A stretch of DNA of 64,000 nucleotides from UMGS755 sp045590535 (GTDB taxonomy: Bacteria > Bacillota > Clostridia > UBA1381 > UBA9506), in the NCBI GenBank assembly GCA_045590535.1, contig JAZNRE010000014.1, positions 1-64,000 of the forward strand, given 5' to 3'. Shown piece by piece: positions 54,732 through 63,999 of the stretch. Position 1 is the first letter of the stretch, and each line of letters starts with the position of its first letter. The notes beneath the pieces were generated by a model. The model saw nothing but the letters and a program-made list of their open reading frames with translations. It had not been told where the DNA came from and ran no database searches. The position numbers were made by a program, and so were the translations under genes.

Positions 54732-55646
54732 CTATTTCGCATTTCTCTTATTGGTAATAACCTTGATGGCCCTATGAAGGTTTTCTACCTTTATTTTCTC
54801 CTCGCCATAGGCATACTCGCCGTCTAAAGTCCAGTTAATATTTTCTGTTGTTTCAACGGTAATGCTCTTGGCGCTTACAAAGGTTATCATTTTGGTTTTA
54901 TATTTTTTTGAGCTTAAGGCAATAATGATTTCGTTTAGCTCAAAAAGGTCTTTGGGCAGGCGTATCAGCAAAAGCTCAAACATACCGTCGCTTAAATCTA
55001 CAATTTTGGGATCAAGGTTAATCACACCGCCCACCGAGGTGGAATTGCATATGGCACCGAAAATAAAATCATCTTCAATCAAAACGCCATCTGCCACAAA
55101 GCGAAGATGCTTGCTTTTTAAATTAGCAATATCTTTAATGCCCTCAAGGGCATAGGCCAGGTGCCCGAATGCGTTTTTAATATTTTGCGGGGTTTTATAT
55201 GAAACCTCGGCAAAGGCACCAAAGGAGGCTACATAAGAAAAAATTCTGCCGTTAAACAAACCAAGATCAATTTCCCGTGCCGTACCGTCCACAATGTCAC
55301 CTGCAGCCTTTAAAATGTTTTTAGATAGTTTTAGGCTGTTTGCAAAATCGTTTGTGCTGCCTGCCGGGATGTAGCCAATTTCCACATCAGCCCCCGATTT
55401 TAAAACGCCTGCAACAACCTCGTTAAAGGTGCCGTCGCCCCCGATTGCCACAACCACATCAAAGTTTTTGGCATTTTGCATTGCAAACTTCTTAGCGTCA
55501 CCTGAGGCCTCCGTCAAATACACAGTGCTGTTGTATCCGTTTTGGCCGAATAACACCAAAATATCGGTTAAATATCGGTTTGCTTTTTTTGTGCCTGCGC
55601 AAGGATTCATTATAAGCAAAAGATTTTTCGTTTTTTTCACATTCAA
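54732..55646 (-). CDS. Diacylglycerol/lipid kinase family protein
   Basis: 304 residues. MNPCAGTKKANRYLTDI and VVAIGGDGTFNEVVAGVL (the GGDGT nucleotide loop) with GYIPAGSTNDFANSLKLS (the PAGSTNDF substrate segment) define the DgkB/YegS/LcfB kinase family that phosphorylates a lipid diol with ATP. ISYVASFGAFAEVSYKTP continues the fold. Probably recycles diacylglycerol formed during teichoic-acid synthesis. Confidence 0.92.
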   Translation of the reverse strand: MNVKKTKNLLLIMNPCAGTKKANRYLTDILVLFGQNGYNSTVYLTEASGDAKKFAMQNAKNFDVVVAIGGDGTFNEVVAGVLKSGADVEIGYIPAGSTNDFANSLKLSKNILKAAGDIVDGTAREIDLGLFNGRIFSYVASFGAFAEVSYKTPQNIKNAFGHLAYALEGIKDIANLKSKHLRFVADGVLIEDDFIFGAICNSTSVGGVINLDPKIVDLSDGMFELLLIRLPKDLFELNEIIIALSSKKYKTKMITFVSAKSITVETTENINWTLDGEYAYGEEKIKVENLHRAIKVITNKRNAK

Positions 55647-55715
55647 TCACTTCGCTTTTCATTAAAATGACATTTTCACTATTATGCTTTTGTCAAGTTA
55701 GGGACAAAAGTTTTT

Positions 55716-55766
55716 GTAGGGGACATTCACGAATGTCCCGCGGGCGATTCTTGAATCGCCCCTACA
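55716..55766. repeat. tgtagggg-type intergenic repeat
   Basis: GTAGGGGACATTCACGAATG then GGGCGATTCTTGAATCGCCC: two adjacent inverted repeats closed by GTAGGGG...CCCCTAC. A family common in Clostridia intergenic DNA; related to the copy at 47185. Confidence 0.7.
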
Positions 55767-55848
55767 TTTTATCCCTTACATCTCAAGCATTATAAGAAAT
55801 ATAAGGTTTATATGTCATCTTTTGTTTCAATATACAATATTCAATCAT

Positions 55849-56310
55849 TTATTTTTGTCTTTTCTCTATATATTTCAAAAGTCCCTTACATCCTGACAGA
55901 ACATCTTGATATGTTCTGTCAAAATTTCCAGTATACCATGGGTCAGCCACATCTTCATTAGAGCCTACAAACTCAAGTAATTTGTGTATTTTTTTCTCCG
56001 CATCATCCCCAACAATCCGTAGGGTGTTGCGCACATTGGCACTGTCCATACACACCAAATAATCGTATTTTTCATAGTCCGATTTTTCTAAATGTACGGC
56101 GTGTTTTCCAGAGTATGATATGCCAAGTCCGTCTAATATTCTTGCTGTTCCGTAATGCACAGGATTTCCTATTTCCTCGTAACTCGTAGCAGCAGACGCC
56201 ACATAGAATTTATCATCGATTCCTAATTTTTCTACAATATCCTTGAAAACAAATTCTGCCATTGGACTTCGGCATATATTACCGTGACAAATAAATAAAA
56301 TTCTTACCAT
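55849..56310 (-). CDS. Low-molecular-weight protein tyrosine phosphatase
   Basis: 153 residues. P-loop ILFICHGNICRSPMAEFVF (C-x5-R: Cys-His-Gly-Asn-Ile-Cys-Arg-Ser) and general acid Asp in DVADPWYTGNFDR. Dephosphorylates tyrosine on protein partners, in Firmicutes often BY-kinases of capsule synthesis. Standalone here; repeats flank both sides. Confidence 0.94.
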   Translation of the reverse strand: MVRILFICHGNICRSPMAEFVFKDIVEKLGIDDKFYVASAATSYEEIGNPVHYGTARILDGLGISYSGKHAVHLEKSDYEKYDYLVCMDSANVRNTLRIVGDDAEKKIHKLLEFVGSNEDVADPWYTGNFDRTYQDVLSGCKGLLKYIEKRQK

Positions 56311-56892
56311 AACACAACTCCATTAACGCACTCTGAAAGTGCAAAATATTATTTAATTTAGATACCCAATCGTTTATAAGGGATATAAGGTTTAGATGCA
56401 ACCCCTGTCCTGCGGTAGTTCGTGCTAAGTTAGGACTAAAAATTGCTTCCTAAAGGCCCCCTTGCCTAAAGGGGGCTGTCTGCGTAGCAGACTGGGGGAT
56501 TCTTTTCAATTTAGAAAATCCATCTTTTATATCCCTCCACCACCTTCGGTGGTCCCCCTCCCTTTAGGCAAGGGAGGCTTTTTATTCAACAACCTTCGAT
56601 ATTCTTTACTAAAATCAGTAAACAATTTAGATGCCGCAAATTCATTTTACCAGGAGTAAAAACGCTCGCTCGCAAGTGCATTTTAGAGGGCGCTGTCAAT
56701 TGTTGCAGTGCTCAAAAGAGCACAAAAGAGCGAAACCTCTTAATACTTTTTATGAAATAAAATTCTATATGTAACAATTATACCATGTCCACAAGAAAAA
56801 AACAAGATAAACAAACTTTCTGTCTTTCTCTCTTGTATGCTGATTTAATTTATGGTAAAATAATATAAAGCCGACGACAAGGGGGATTTTAA
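56311..56892. other. Gene-poor spacer
   Basis: About 580 nt with no supportable gene. It contains the facing repeat pair at 56456-56578, then AT-rich sequence with no clear promoter. Confidence 0.5.
56456..56578. repeat. Facing pair of CTTGCCTAAAGGG palindromic repeats
   Basis: CCCCCTTGCCTAAAGGGGGC... (56456-56501) and its inverted relative ...CCCTCCCTTTAGGCAAGGGA (56532-56578), each with an inner hairpin (CTGCGTAGCAG; ACCACCTTCGGTGGT). Same family as the copy buried in the polyvalent gene at 47125. Looks like a MITE- or REP-type element. Confidence 0.7.
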
Positions 56893-57279
56893 ATGCCTAT
56901 ACTGGCTATTCTTTTATTAGTAATTTTCTTCGGGTTACTTTTTGTTTATGTTTTGCCGATTTTGCTGGGTATCTTGATTGTAGCGCTGATCAATGCAATC
57001 AGTCAGTCTGCCCGCGAAAAGTTTGCGCCAAAATGGTGGAACATTTTGGCCGTAGCCATAACGCTACTTTCAACCATACTCATGAATGTGGATATATTGA
57101 ACGAATCGGCGGATTACGGAGCCACGCCGTTTATTATTCTTTTAGTTTTCGCCGTTTTATCGTTACTGTTTATGTCTGGTCTCACCATAGCCGTAAAGAC
57201 AAAAGAATCCAAAAGTTCTGCATCCCTATCAACCCCGCAGCAAAGTTCTTCGGACAAGCCATCCAAAAAGCCAATTTAA
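56893..57279 (+). CDS. Small multi-span membrane protein
   Basis: 128 residues with four hydrophobic segments (PILAILLLVIFFGLLFVYVL, ILLGILIVALINAI, WNILAVAITLLSTILM, FIILLVFAVLSLLFMSGLTI), then a Ser/Lys-rich cytosolic tail. No family recognised. Followed by a strong hairpin terminator. Confidence 0.7.
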   Translation: MPILAILLLVIFFGLLFVYVLPILLGILIVALINAISQSAREKFAPKWWNILAVAITLLSTILMNVDILNESADYGATPFIILLVFAVLSLLFMSGLTIAVKTKESKSSASLSTPQQSSSDKPSKKPI

Positions 57280-57304
57280 AATGAGAGGTTTCATTCACAA
57301 ACAA

Positions 57305-57341
57305 AAGCAAGCATATCGCTTTGGCGATATGCTTGCTTTTT
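57305..57341. terminator. Bidirectional terminator
   Basis: GCAAGCATATCGC (57307-57319) pairs with GCGATATGCTTGC (57324-57336), A-run before and TTTTT after. Serves the + membrane protein and the convergent - strand operon. Confidence 0.85.
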
Positions 57342-57364
57342 CATTATTCACTTTTTATGTCTCG

Positions 57365-57667
57365 CTACATTTCATAATCAATGCAGTGTCTTGATGCGGT
57401 GAAGGGCCTGATAAATTTGTCAGCAACCTGCACATGCTGGGGATGAACGGCATAGGCTTTGAGCGCCTCGGCACTTTCAAGGGTTGAATCCAGCATCATG
57501 TCCACATTTGAGCTTTCCAGGCATACGGTTTGCAATTGTAAATCCAAAAGGCCGGGCACCTGACCCACAAGGCCTTCCAATGCCTCTTTGGCTTTTGCTT
57601 TGATTGCTTCTTTTTCTGCATCGTTAAACTCGTCTTTTAAACTCCACAAAATAATGTGCTTTACCAC
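57365..57667 (-). CDS. Dabb-domain (stress-responsive A/B barrel) protein
   Basis: 100 residues, one Dabb ferredoxin-like fold: MVKHIILWSLKDEFNDAEKE, VPGLLDLQLQTVCLESSNVD, YAVHPQHVQVADKFIRPFT. Dabb proteins dimerise and often act on small aromatic or polyketide substrates or serve as stress proteins. Follows the esterase gene by 19 nt on the same strand. Confidence 0.9.
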   Translation of the reverse strand: MVKHIILWSLKDEFNDAEKEAIKAKAKEALEGLVGQVPGLLDLQLQTVCLESSNVDMMLDSTLESAEALKAYAVHPQHVQVADKFIRPFTASRHCIDYEM

Positions 57668-57686
57668 CTGAATGATCTCCTTTCAA

Positions 57687-58979
57687 TTAGTCCAACTCGT
57701 GAAAACCGTCAGTTAAATCTTTATATTTATCGGCAAGGCTCAAATCGCCCAAGGGATACATGTTTTCATCCCAAGGAATGGTGAAGGAATGAACCTTATT
57801 CTGATAAAATTCCAGATATTTCGGAGATTTTATGGAATTAAAGAGCGCCGTTTGTGTGCTGGCATTACAGGTGGGGTCACCAAGACCGGAAACAATGTAT
57901 ACAGGGCACTTTAAGAACTGTGCCGCAACGGCAGTGTCAAAATAAGTAACACCAAAGCCTTTGGGCATTTTGTTGGGTCTTCTGCCGCAAAGTCTTTGTC
58001 CGTCAATATCGGCAAGCCAGGGCACATTCAGAATCAGTGCTGAAGCTCTGTCAAAGTGAGCAGCTATATTGCAGGCCTGCATACCGCCCTGACTGCTGCC
58101 AATGAAAAGATAATCTTTTTTGTTAAGCAGCTCATGATCTTTAAAAAAGCGGATGGCCTGCAAATCACGCAAAAGCATCTTAACCCAATAGGTTGTTTCG
58201 GGTCTTTTGTTCTCTTCTTCGTCATAGCCATAGCCCTTGAGCTGATTATCACGAATATCAGCAAAAAACTCATCGGTACCCCGATTGGGAATACTGTGCG
58301 CATTCACCAGAACGGTGAAATAATTTTTATTCGGCATAGGGTTTGTGGGATAAACGCCATAACCCTGAAAGTCCATCAAAAATTTCAAGCTGCCCTTTTC
58401 CGCATTTTTGGGATAAGCCACCGCAACACCCACATAGTCGCTACCCGGTGCCTTAATGCGCATATCAAACATCTCAAAATCGGGATGTTTTTCATCCTCA
58501 ATTTTCTCGCAATACAAAACCTCAGGTTCGGTTGCTTCAACCTGCGCCTTTAAGTCATCCCAAAACTCCACATAATCCTCAGGCGTTTGGGTGCCACGCA
58601 AAACATTGGCTATATCAGCGCCGGCGCTGCCGTTATAAACTGCAATGCCGGGGATGAGCTCTTTGTTTTCGTCACAGGCCTTTGCCTGCACGTAAACAAA
58701 ACCGCTCTTTGAAATGGACCCTTCTATGTAAAACCAACCATCTTCTGCCTTTTCTAAGTAACCTTCGGTATTCTGCCCGTCATCGCTGAGCATGTTATAC
58801 CAAATGTAAGGAATGTCAAGGTAATCATCCATATATTTCACGCGGATTTTAAACACCATTTTTTCGCCGATTTCATACTGAAGCGGGTGTTTCAGCGTTG
58901 TACCAACAAAATATTTATATTCTTCTTTTTTGCTGTTGGTCTTTTTTTGCATTTCAAGCTGTCTGTATTCGTTCATCAA
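57687..58979 (-). CDS. Acetylxylan-esterase/cephalosporin-C-deacetylase-like hydrolase
   Basis: 430 residues. Alpha/beta hydrolase with nucleophile Ser in FIGSSQGGMQAC, Asp in SGLGDPTCNAST and His in NKVHSFTIPW. An Ig-like extension of about 110 residues (MVFKIRVKYMDDYLDIPYIW) precedes the AXE1 fold, which is normally ~320 aa. Removes acetyl groups from oligosaccharides or similar esters. It has no signal peptide, so it probably acts on imported substrates. Confidence 0.88.
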   Translation of the reverse strand: MMNEYRQLEMQKKTNSKKEEYKYFVGTTLKHPLQYEIGEKMVFKIRVKYMDDYLDIPYIWYNMLSDDGQNTEGYLEKAEDGWFYIEGSISKSGFVYVQAKACDENKELIPGIAVYNGSAGADIANVLRGTQTPEDYVEFWDDLKAQVEATEPEVLYCEKIEDEKHPDFEMFDMRIKAPGSDYVGVAVAYPKNAEKGSLKFLMDFQGYGVYPTNPMPNKNYFTVLVNAHSIPNRGTDEFFADIRDNQLKGYGYDEEENKRPETTYWVKMLLRDLQAIRFFKDHELLNKKDYLFIGSSQGGMQACNIAAHFDRASALILNVPWLADIDGQRLCGRRPNKMPKGFGVTYFDTAVAAQFLKCPVYIVSGLGDPTCNASTQTALFNSIKSPKYLEFYQNKVHSFTIPWDENMYPLGDLSLADKYKDLTDGFHELD

Positions 58980-59084
58980 AACGGCCTCCTTGAGTTTTGT
59001 CTTAGTCTTTATTAATTATAATCCCTGTTGCCCTTTTGTGTCAAGCCTGATACACAGAGAAATACTGTGTTTTTCTATTCATAA

Positions 59085-59918
59085 TTAACGGTTAGCTTTA
59101 ATCTCACTCACATATTTAATGCAATCCAGGCTGTGTGCCATGTAGCTTTCCAGCATGCCATTGTTGGGATAGATAATTTCAAGGGTATACGCCCCCTGAT
59201 AAAAGGCGTTAAAGGCACTCATGAGCCTTTCCCACTCAATTGTTCCCGTCGAGGGCAAAAAGTGAGAATCATCGTCACCCCTGTTGTTATGCATGTGAGT
59301 TGCCACGATGCGATTGCCCACCGCCTCAATGGCTGTCACGTCATCATAATCTGCCATGTGGGCATGTCCAAAATCCCAGCAAACGCCAATCTCTTTACAG
59401 ATAAAATAATCATGGAGTTTGCACAAGTCTTCATAATCCGTTGCACAAAACCGATAGCCGTCCCAACCCGGATATGGCGGCAAATTTTCAACTGCAATGC
59501 CTGTGCCATATTGCGCAGCAGCTTTCACCAGGGGCTCTAAAGCCTCTTTGGCAAGCGCCATCGATTTTTCAGGATCACCCATGTTTGCAAGGACTGTTCG
59601 GGGATGATAGGCACACCAACGGGCCCCTAAATAAGCCGAAGCCTCGGTGCAGCGCAGCATGGCCCTCTCCCGTTCCTTATCAATTTCATCCGCCGAATCA
59701 CGAAAACTGTAATAAGGCAAATGGGTTTGAATGCATTTCAGGTTATGTTTAGATAAAAGCCCTTCTATGCGCTTGATTTCCCGCTGCCAGTCAGCATTAT
59801 GAAAGCAGTCGCTTGAGCCAAAGCCTAAAGATACATTTTCATATCCCACTTTGGCAGCAATCGCTAAGACCTTATCAAAATTATCATCGTGCTGAATTTG
59901 TACGGCAACCTCTTTCAT
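59085..59918 (-). CDS. Sugar phosphate isomerase/epimerase (TIM barrel)
   Basis: 277 residues from ATG 59918 (AAAGGAG). A second IolE/AP-endonuclease-2-type barrel, different from the 50782 gene: likely ligands Glu in IAVENLPPYPG, Asp/His in VCWDFGHAHM, His in VATHMHNNRGDDD and Glu in YTLEIIYPN. About 100 nt upstream of the esterase gene, so a sugar-degrading unit is plausible. Confidence 0.85.
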   Translation of the reverse strand: MKEVAVQIQHDDNFDKVLAIAAKVGYENVSLGFGSSDCFHNADWQREIKRIEGLLSKHNLKCIQTHLPYYSFRDSADEIDKERERAMLRCTEASAYLGARWCAYHPRTVLANMGDPEKSMALAKEALEPLVKAAAQYGTGIAVENLPPYPGWDGYRFCATDYEDLCKLHDYFICKEIGVCWDFGHAHMADYDDVTAIEAVGNRIVATHMHNNRGDDDSHFLPSTGTIEWERLMSAFNAFYQGAYTLEIIYPNNGMLESYMAHSLDCIKYVSEIKANR

Positions 59919-59995
59919 GGAAAAGACTCCTTTTAGCAATTAAATATCAAATTACATTCATTATACATCCTTTCCCCTGGGTTTTCAATCATTTT

Positions 59996-60013
59996 TTCAC
60001 ATTTTCATGTGAA
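59996..60013 (+). promoter_or_regulatory. Palindrome upstream of the D,D-carboxypeptidase gene
   Basis: TTCACAT-TTTC-ATGTGAA is a perfect 7-bp inverted repeat, 50 nt before the DacF start and between divergent genes. TACAAT at 60022 may be a -10 box. Possible operator; the regulator is unknown. Confidence 0.35.
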
Positions 60014-60063
60014 TTCTTTCATACAATGTAAAGAAACTTTTTTAGTTTAAAGGAGAGATTGTA

Positions 60064-61200
60064 ATGAAATACAGATGGACGCTTCTTCTGTCCTTAATTA
60101 TCCTGTTTTGCCTGCCTGCCCCCACGGCTAATGCTCTATCGGTTTCCGCCCAATATGCCTGTGTGATGGATGCGCAAACCGGCCGGGTTCTATATGAAAA
60201 AAACGCTTATGCCCAGCACTCAATGGCCAGCACGACCAAGATTATGACTGCGCTGTTAGCCCTCGAAAACAGCGACCCCACGGATGTTATAACCGTCAGC
60301 AAAAACGCAGCCGGCACAGAGGGCTCGAGTCTTTATTTAAAAGCCGATGAAAAGCTTACAATGGAAACATTGCTCTACGGCTTAATGCTCAATTCCGGCA
60401 ATGATGCTGCCATTGCTATTGCCGAGCATGTTGGCGGTGATGTAACCAATTTTGCTAAAATGATGACTAAGCGTGCTCACGAGCTGGGCGCAAAACAAAC
60501 ACAGTTTAAAAATCCTAACGGATTAGACGAAGAGGGGCATTACACCACGGCCTATGACCTAGCCCTGATTACAAAAGCCGCTTTGAAAAATCCGCACTTT
60601 GCTGAAATTGTGTCAACAAGCAAAAAATCGTTTCCGGCCAGTGAGGACGAAACCGCCCGCACCTTTGTCAATCACAACAAGCTTTTAAACCTTTATCCCG
60701 GCTGCATTGGTGTGAAAACGGGTTTTACAAAAAAGACCGGGCGTTGCCTGGTTTCTGCTGCCACCCGCAACCACATGACCCTGATTTGTGTCACCTTAAA
60801 TGCACCAAACGATTGGAGCGACCATAAGCTGCTTTTGGATAATGGTTTCAACACAACAAAGGCACGCCCCTTAGTCATTCGTGACATGGTGCTGAAAACC
60901 GTTCCCGTTAAAAACGGCGATGTTAAGGCTTTGGATTTGTTGGCTGCCGAAGATTTTTACATTCCCTTTAACGACCGTGAAGGACTTAGCAAATATAGCC
61001 TTGACTACCGTTTGCCTGCCGTGGTGCCAGCACCCATCTCTGCCGGTGTTAAGCTGGGGCACCTGACCATTTGTTATGACGGAGAGGTTGTGCAAAAAAT
61101 CGATTTACTGGCCGGCACCGATGTTGACTATGTAGAAGAAGAAAAAAAAGAGGGATTTTGGAAAAACATAAAAAAAATAATAACTAATTTTGCAGGGTAA
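60064..61200 (+). CDS. dacF: D-alanyl-D-alanine carboxypeptidase (DacF-like)
   Basis: 378 residues with a signal peptide (MKYRWTLLLSLIILFCLPAP, cleaved after about 24). Penicillin-binding serine peptidase motifs: SMASTTKIMT (S-x-x-K), SGNDAAIAI (S-x-N) and KTGFTKKTG (K-T-G). A C-terminal beta domain and a terminal amphipathic helix (FWKNIKKIITNFAG) anchor it. Trims the terminal D-Ala of peptidoglycan stems. Confidence 0.92.
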   Translation: MKYRWTLLLSLIILFCLPAPTANALSVSAQYACVMDAQTGRVLYEKNAYAQHSMASTTKIMTALLALENSDPTDVITVSKNAAGTEGSSLYLKADEKLTMETLLYGLMLNSGNDAAIAIAEHVGGDVTNFAKMMTKRAHELGAKQTQFKNPNGLDEEGHYTTAYDLALITKAALKNPHFAEIVSTSKKSFPASEDETARTFVNHNKLLNLYPGCIGVKTGFTKKTGRCLVSAATRNHMTLICVTLNAPNDWSDHKLLLDNGFNTTKARPLVIRDMVLKTVPVKNGDVKALDLLAAEDFYIPFNDREGLSKYSLDYRLPAVVPAPISAGVKLGHLTICYDGEVVQKIDLLAGTDVDYVEEEKKEGFWKNIKKIITNFAG

Positions 61201-61286
61201 AAACGGATTGTGTATGGTTCCCTTGCCACTTCTCTCGCAAAATGCACAAAGAACATAACTTTTTCATAAAATTTGATTGAATTTTG

Positions 61287-61315
61287 TTGATGTTTGGTTT
61301 AAAACATTATATAAT
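61287..61315 (+). promoter_or_regulatory. Sigma-A promoter of the pseudouridine synthase gene
   Basis: TTGATG (61287-61292), a 17-nt spacer and perfect TATAAT (61310-61315), 64 nt before the ATG. It lies in the 180-nt gap after dacF. Confidence 0.75.
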
Positions 61316-61378
61316 AAAAGAAGAATATAGTGGCAGAAGAGCTCATAGCATCTGCACTTTATCAGCAAAGGAGAACCC

Positions 61379-62095
61379 ATGGCAGAAGAAATGCGATTGC
61401 AAAAATATTTGGCGCTTTGCGGTGTTGCCTCGCGGCGTGCTGCAGAAGCCATGATGGTCGAGGGGCGCGTGTCGGTTAATGGTCGGCTTGCGCAAACACC
61501 CGGCATTAAGGTGAACCCCGAAACAGACCAGGTCACAGTGGACGGAAAACCCGTGACCCCCCTGCAAAAAAATGTATATATTATGCTGAATAAGCCGGTG
61601 GGCTATGTTTCCACGGCAAAGGATAACTTTAATCGCCCCACGGTTTTAGATTTGGTGCCGGATACCTTTGGGCGCCTGTATCCTGTGGGTCGTTTGGACT
61701 ATGACTCGGAGGGGCTTTTGCTGTTAACAAACGACGGTGACCTGACCTATCGGCTGACCCACCCCGGTCATGAGGTGTCCAAAACTTATGCCGCTTTGGT
61801 GGCAGGCACCCCCTCTACTGAGGCTTTAAATGCCCTGCGCCACGGGGTTATGATCGACGGGCAAATGACGCATCCTGCGCAGGTTTCTGTCAAAACCAAG
61901 GGCGCCAAAAACACCTGCCTGCACATTACCATTCACGAAGGTCGAAACAGACAGGTGCGCAAGATGTGTGCCGCCATTGGACACGCGGTTGTGACCCTTT
62001 CCCGCATCGCAGAGGGGCCTTTGAAATTAGGTGATTTACCTCTTGGGGACTGGCGGCTGTTAACTGAAGAAGAAATTAAAGCACTGGAAGGATAA
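61379..62095 (+). CDS. rluB: rRNA pseudouridine synthase (RsuA/RluB family)
   Basis: 238 residues. S4 RNA-binding domain at the N-terminus (RLQKYLALCGVASRRAAEAM), then the catalytic motif PVGRLDYDSEGLLLLTNDGD with the nucleophilic Asp. Converts a uridine of large-subunit rRNA (RluB class) or small-subunit rRNA (RsuA class); length and motif do not decide. SD AAAGGAG. Confidence 0.92.
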   Translation: MAEEMRLQKYLALCGVASRRAAEAMMVEGRVSVNGRLAQTPGIKVNPETDQVTVDGKPVTPLQKNVYIMLNKPVGYVSTAKDNFNRPTVLDLVPDTFGRLYPVGRLDYDSEGLLLLTNDGDLTYRLTHPGHEVSKTYAALVAGTPSTEALNALRHGVMIDGQMTHPAQVSVKTKGAKNTCLHITIHEGRNRQVRKMCAAIGHAVVTLSRIAEGPLKLGDLPLGDWRLLTEEEIKALEG

Positions 62096-62100
62096 AAATT

Positions 62101-62472
62101 ATGCTGACAATTAAAAGAATTGAAGATGAAAAACAAATAAACGCTTACCTCGCCTCCCAGGCGATTACTTTAGAAGATGCACCCCGACAGTTTATGGCTA
62201 TGTATGACGGTGAGACTGTTTGTGGTCTTGGCGCTCTCACTTTAGAGGGTACAAAAGTATATATGGACTTTTTACACACCTCAGGTGATGGTTCTCTCCT
62301 TTTTGGCCTTGCCAAATCCCTGCTCAATATGGCAGATTTACGGGGCATTCAAATGATTTACGGCAAAAACCCCGATTTAGAAAATACTTATACTGCTCTA
62401 CGGTTTAAAAAAGAAGACGGTGAATTTGTGTTGTCTTTAGAGGGATATTTCACCGTGTCTTGTGCTCATTAA
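62101..62472 (+). CDS. Small acetyltransferase-like protein
   Basis: 123 residues, 5 nt after the pseudouridine synthase gene. TVCGLGALTLEGTKVYMDFL and LLFGLAKSLLNMADLRGIQM resemble half of a GNAT N-acetyltransferase fold, but the acetyl-CoA loop is not evident. Could be a reduced or regulatory relative. Confidence 0.55.
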   Translation: MLTIKRIEDEKQINAYLASQAITLEDAPRQFMAMYDGETVCGLGALTLEGTKVYMDFLHTSGDGSLLFGLAKSLLNMADLRGIQMIYGKNPDLENTYTALRFKKEDGEFVLSLEGYFTVSCAH

Positions 62473-62511
62473 GTTAAATCTAACAACTTCCCTTTATAAA
62501 ATAAGTATAGA

Positions 62512-62549
62512 AAACGGGCTGTTTACCATAATGGTAAACAGCCCGTTTA
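62512..62549. terminator. Bidirectional terminator
   Basis: AAACGGGCTGTTTACC (62512-62527) pairs with GGTAAACAGCCCGTTT (62533-62548). Serves both the + genes and the - strand anti-sigma gene. Confidence 0.85.
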
Positions 62550-62577
62550 GTCATATAAAACTTTCTGTATCTGTCAA

Positions 62578-63444
62578 TTATTCTGCCACGGTAATGACAA
62601 TCTGCACGAAATCAGTGGTCATCTGTTCAGATGCAGATTCTACTGTATGGCCAACATAGCCGGATAATGCCTCAATGTTCTCGCAGACGGCTGCAGTCTC
62701 ATTTTGTGGGATATAATATACCGCTTCCCTCTGCTCATAGTCAGCTAAAATGGAAATTGCCCGGGAATATGCCGACTCTTTTAAAGTGTAGTGTATGGTT
62801 GTAACCACCGCTTCTGTTTCGTCGGCCGAAACATCGGCAAGGCTTAAGCCCACCAATTGCGTTTCTCCATTCTCCTCTGCCAACTCGGATGTGCCGACTT
62901 TAGCAGAAAAATTTTGCGCATCGTTAACCGGATTTTGTGTCGACTCTGGCGTTGTCGTTAAGCCTCTATGCTGAATCCCAACTGGTTGCTGCCCCTCTTT
63001 TTCATTGGCAAAAGAAGGCGCTTCAGTGGGCGTTGTTTGCGTCATGCGTGGGGTCGGCTCTGATGATAGGGTGTCCTGCTTTGGCAAGCTGCCCATTTTG
63101 GGCAATTGACCAAAAGCCACAACAGAAAGCACAACCACAGCCGCCGCCGCTGCCATGCCCGAAAACGCTTGCCACATGGGTCGTTTTTTCGGCACATTTA
63201 TGGTTTTCTTTTCTGCTTCGGCTAAAACCAGCTTGTCGTGAAGCGCCTTGTGAAAGCCTTCACTTGCTGCAACCATCGGCATTTCTCCGGTCGCTTTAAC
63301 CACGCCGGATAAAAATGCATATGCATCGCCACAGACTTTGCAGCTGGATACATGTTCACAAACTTCATTCATCTCTTTTAAAGACAGCTCACCGTCTATG
63401 TAAAGAGATAATTCTTTCCGTACATCATCACATGATTTGCTCAC
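62578..63444 (-). CDS. Anti-sigma factor (zinc-finger, RsiW type)
   Basis: 288 residues. The N-terminal ZAS finger HVSSCKVCGDAYAFL (H-x3-C-x2-C) binds the ECF sigma factor encoded just upstream. One transmembrane helix near residue 85-110 (FSGMAAAAAVVVLSVVAFG) is followed by a Thr/Pro-rich extracellular linker and a sensor domain. Regulated proteolysis of such proteins frees the sigma factor. About 60 nt separate the two genes. Confidence 0.88.
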   Translation of the reverse strand: MSKSCDDVRKELSLYIDGELSLKEMNEVCEHVSSCKVCGDAYAFLSGVVKATGEMPMVAASEGFHKALHDKLVLAEAEKKTINVPKKRPMWQAFSGMAAAAAVVVLSVVAFGQLPKMGSLPKQDTLSSEPTPRMTQTTPTEAPSFANEKEGQQPVGIQHRGLTTTPESTQNPVNDAQNFSAKVGTSELAEENGETQLVGLSLADVSADETEAVVTTIHYTLKESAYSRAISILADYEQREAVYYIPQNETAAVCENIEALSGYVGHTVESASEQMTTDFVQIVITVAE

Positions 63445-63504
63445 TGTTACCCCTCCCTTCTCTATTATCTTTAAGAAATGTTCTTCTACTGCATATAGAC
63501 GCCG

Positions 63505-63999
63505 TTATAGTAAAAAAAGTTCCCGATGGGGCGTCAAAATTTTTTGCAAGCTCTGCCGTGCCCGGTTGATGCGGGATTTAACCGTGCCCACAGCCACACC
63601 AACGATTTCGGCAATCTCTTCATAAGAAAGACCCTCAACATCGCGCAGGACAATAACCTGCCTCTGTTCAGGGCTTAACTCATTTAGTGCCTTGGCCAAA
63701 AAACGCTGCGCTTCACCGAGCTGCGCCTGCTCATAAGGGCTGGGAGCTGTATCCAAAATCGGCAAAACATATTCTTCACCGTCGCCACTGGTTTGATGAA
63801 TGCTCACGGTGTCAACAGGACGGCGTTTTTTCTTTCTCAAAAAGTCTAGACACACATTGGATGCAATTTTATAAAGCCATGTTGAAAAAGATGATTGCCC
63901 GGTGAAGTTTTGCATAAAACGAAAAACCTTAACAAAAACTTCCTGGGCGGCATCTTCGGCATCGGCATGGTTACGAAGCATCATATAACAATAGTTCAC
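63505..63999 (-). CDS. ECF RNA polymerase sigma factor (truncated by window edge)
   Basis: Visible 164 residues. Region 2: DAEDAAQEVFVKVFRFM then FSTWLYKIASNVCLDFLRKK. Region 4: LSPEQRQVIVLRDVEGLSYE, EIAEIVGVAVGTVKSRINRA (helix-turn-helix). The N-terminal part of region 2 lies beyond the window. Together with the following anti-sigma gene it forms a cell-envelope-stress pair. Its target promoters cannot be seen here. Confidence 0.92.
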   Translation of the reverse strand: MNYCYMMLRNHADAEDAAQEVFVKVFRFMQNFTGQSSFSTWLYKIASNVCLDFLRKKKRRPVDTVSIHQTSGDGEEYVLPILDTAPSPYEQAQLGEAQRFLAKALNELSPEQRQVIVLRDVEGLSYEEIAEIVGVAVGTVKSRINRARQSLQKILTPHRELFLL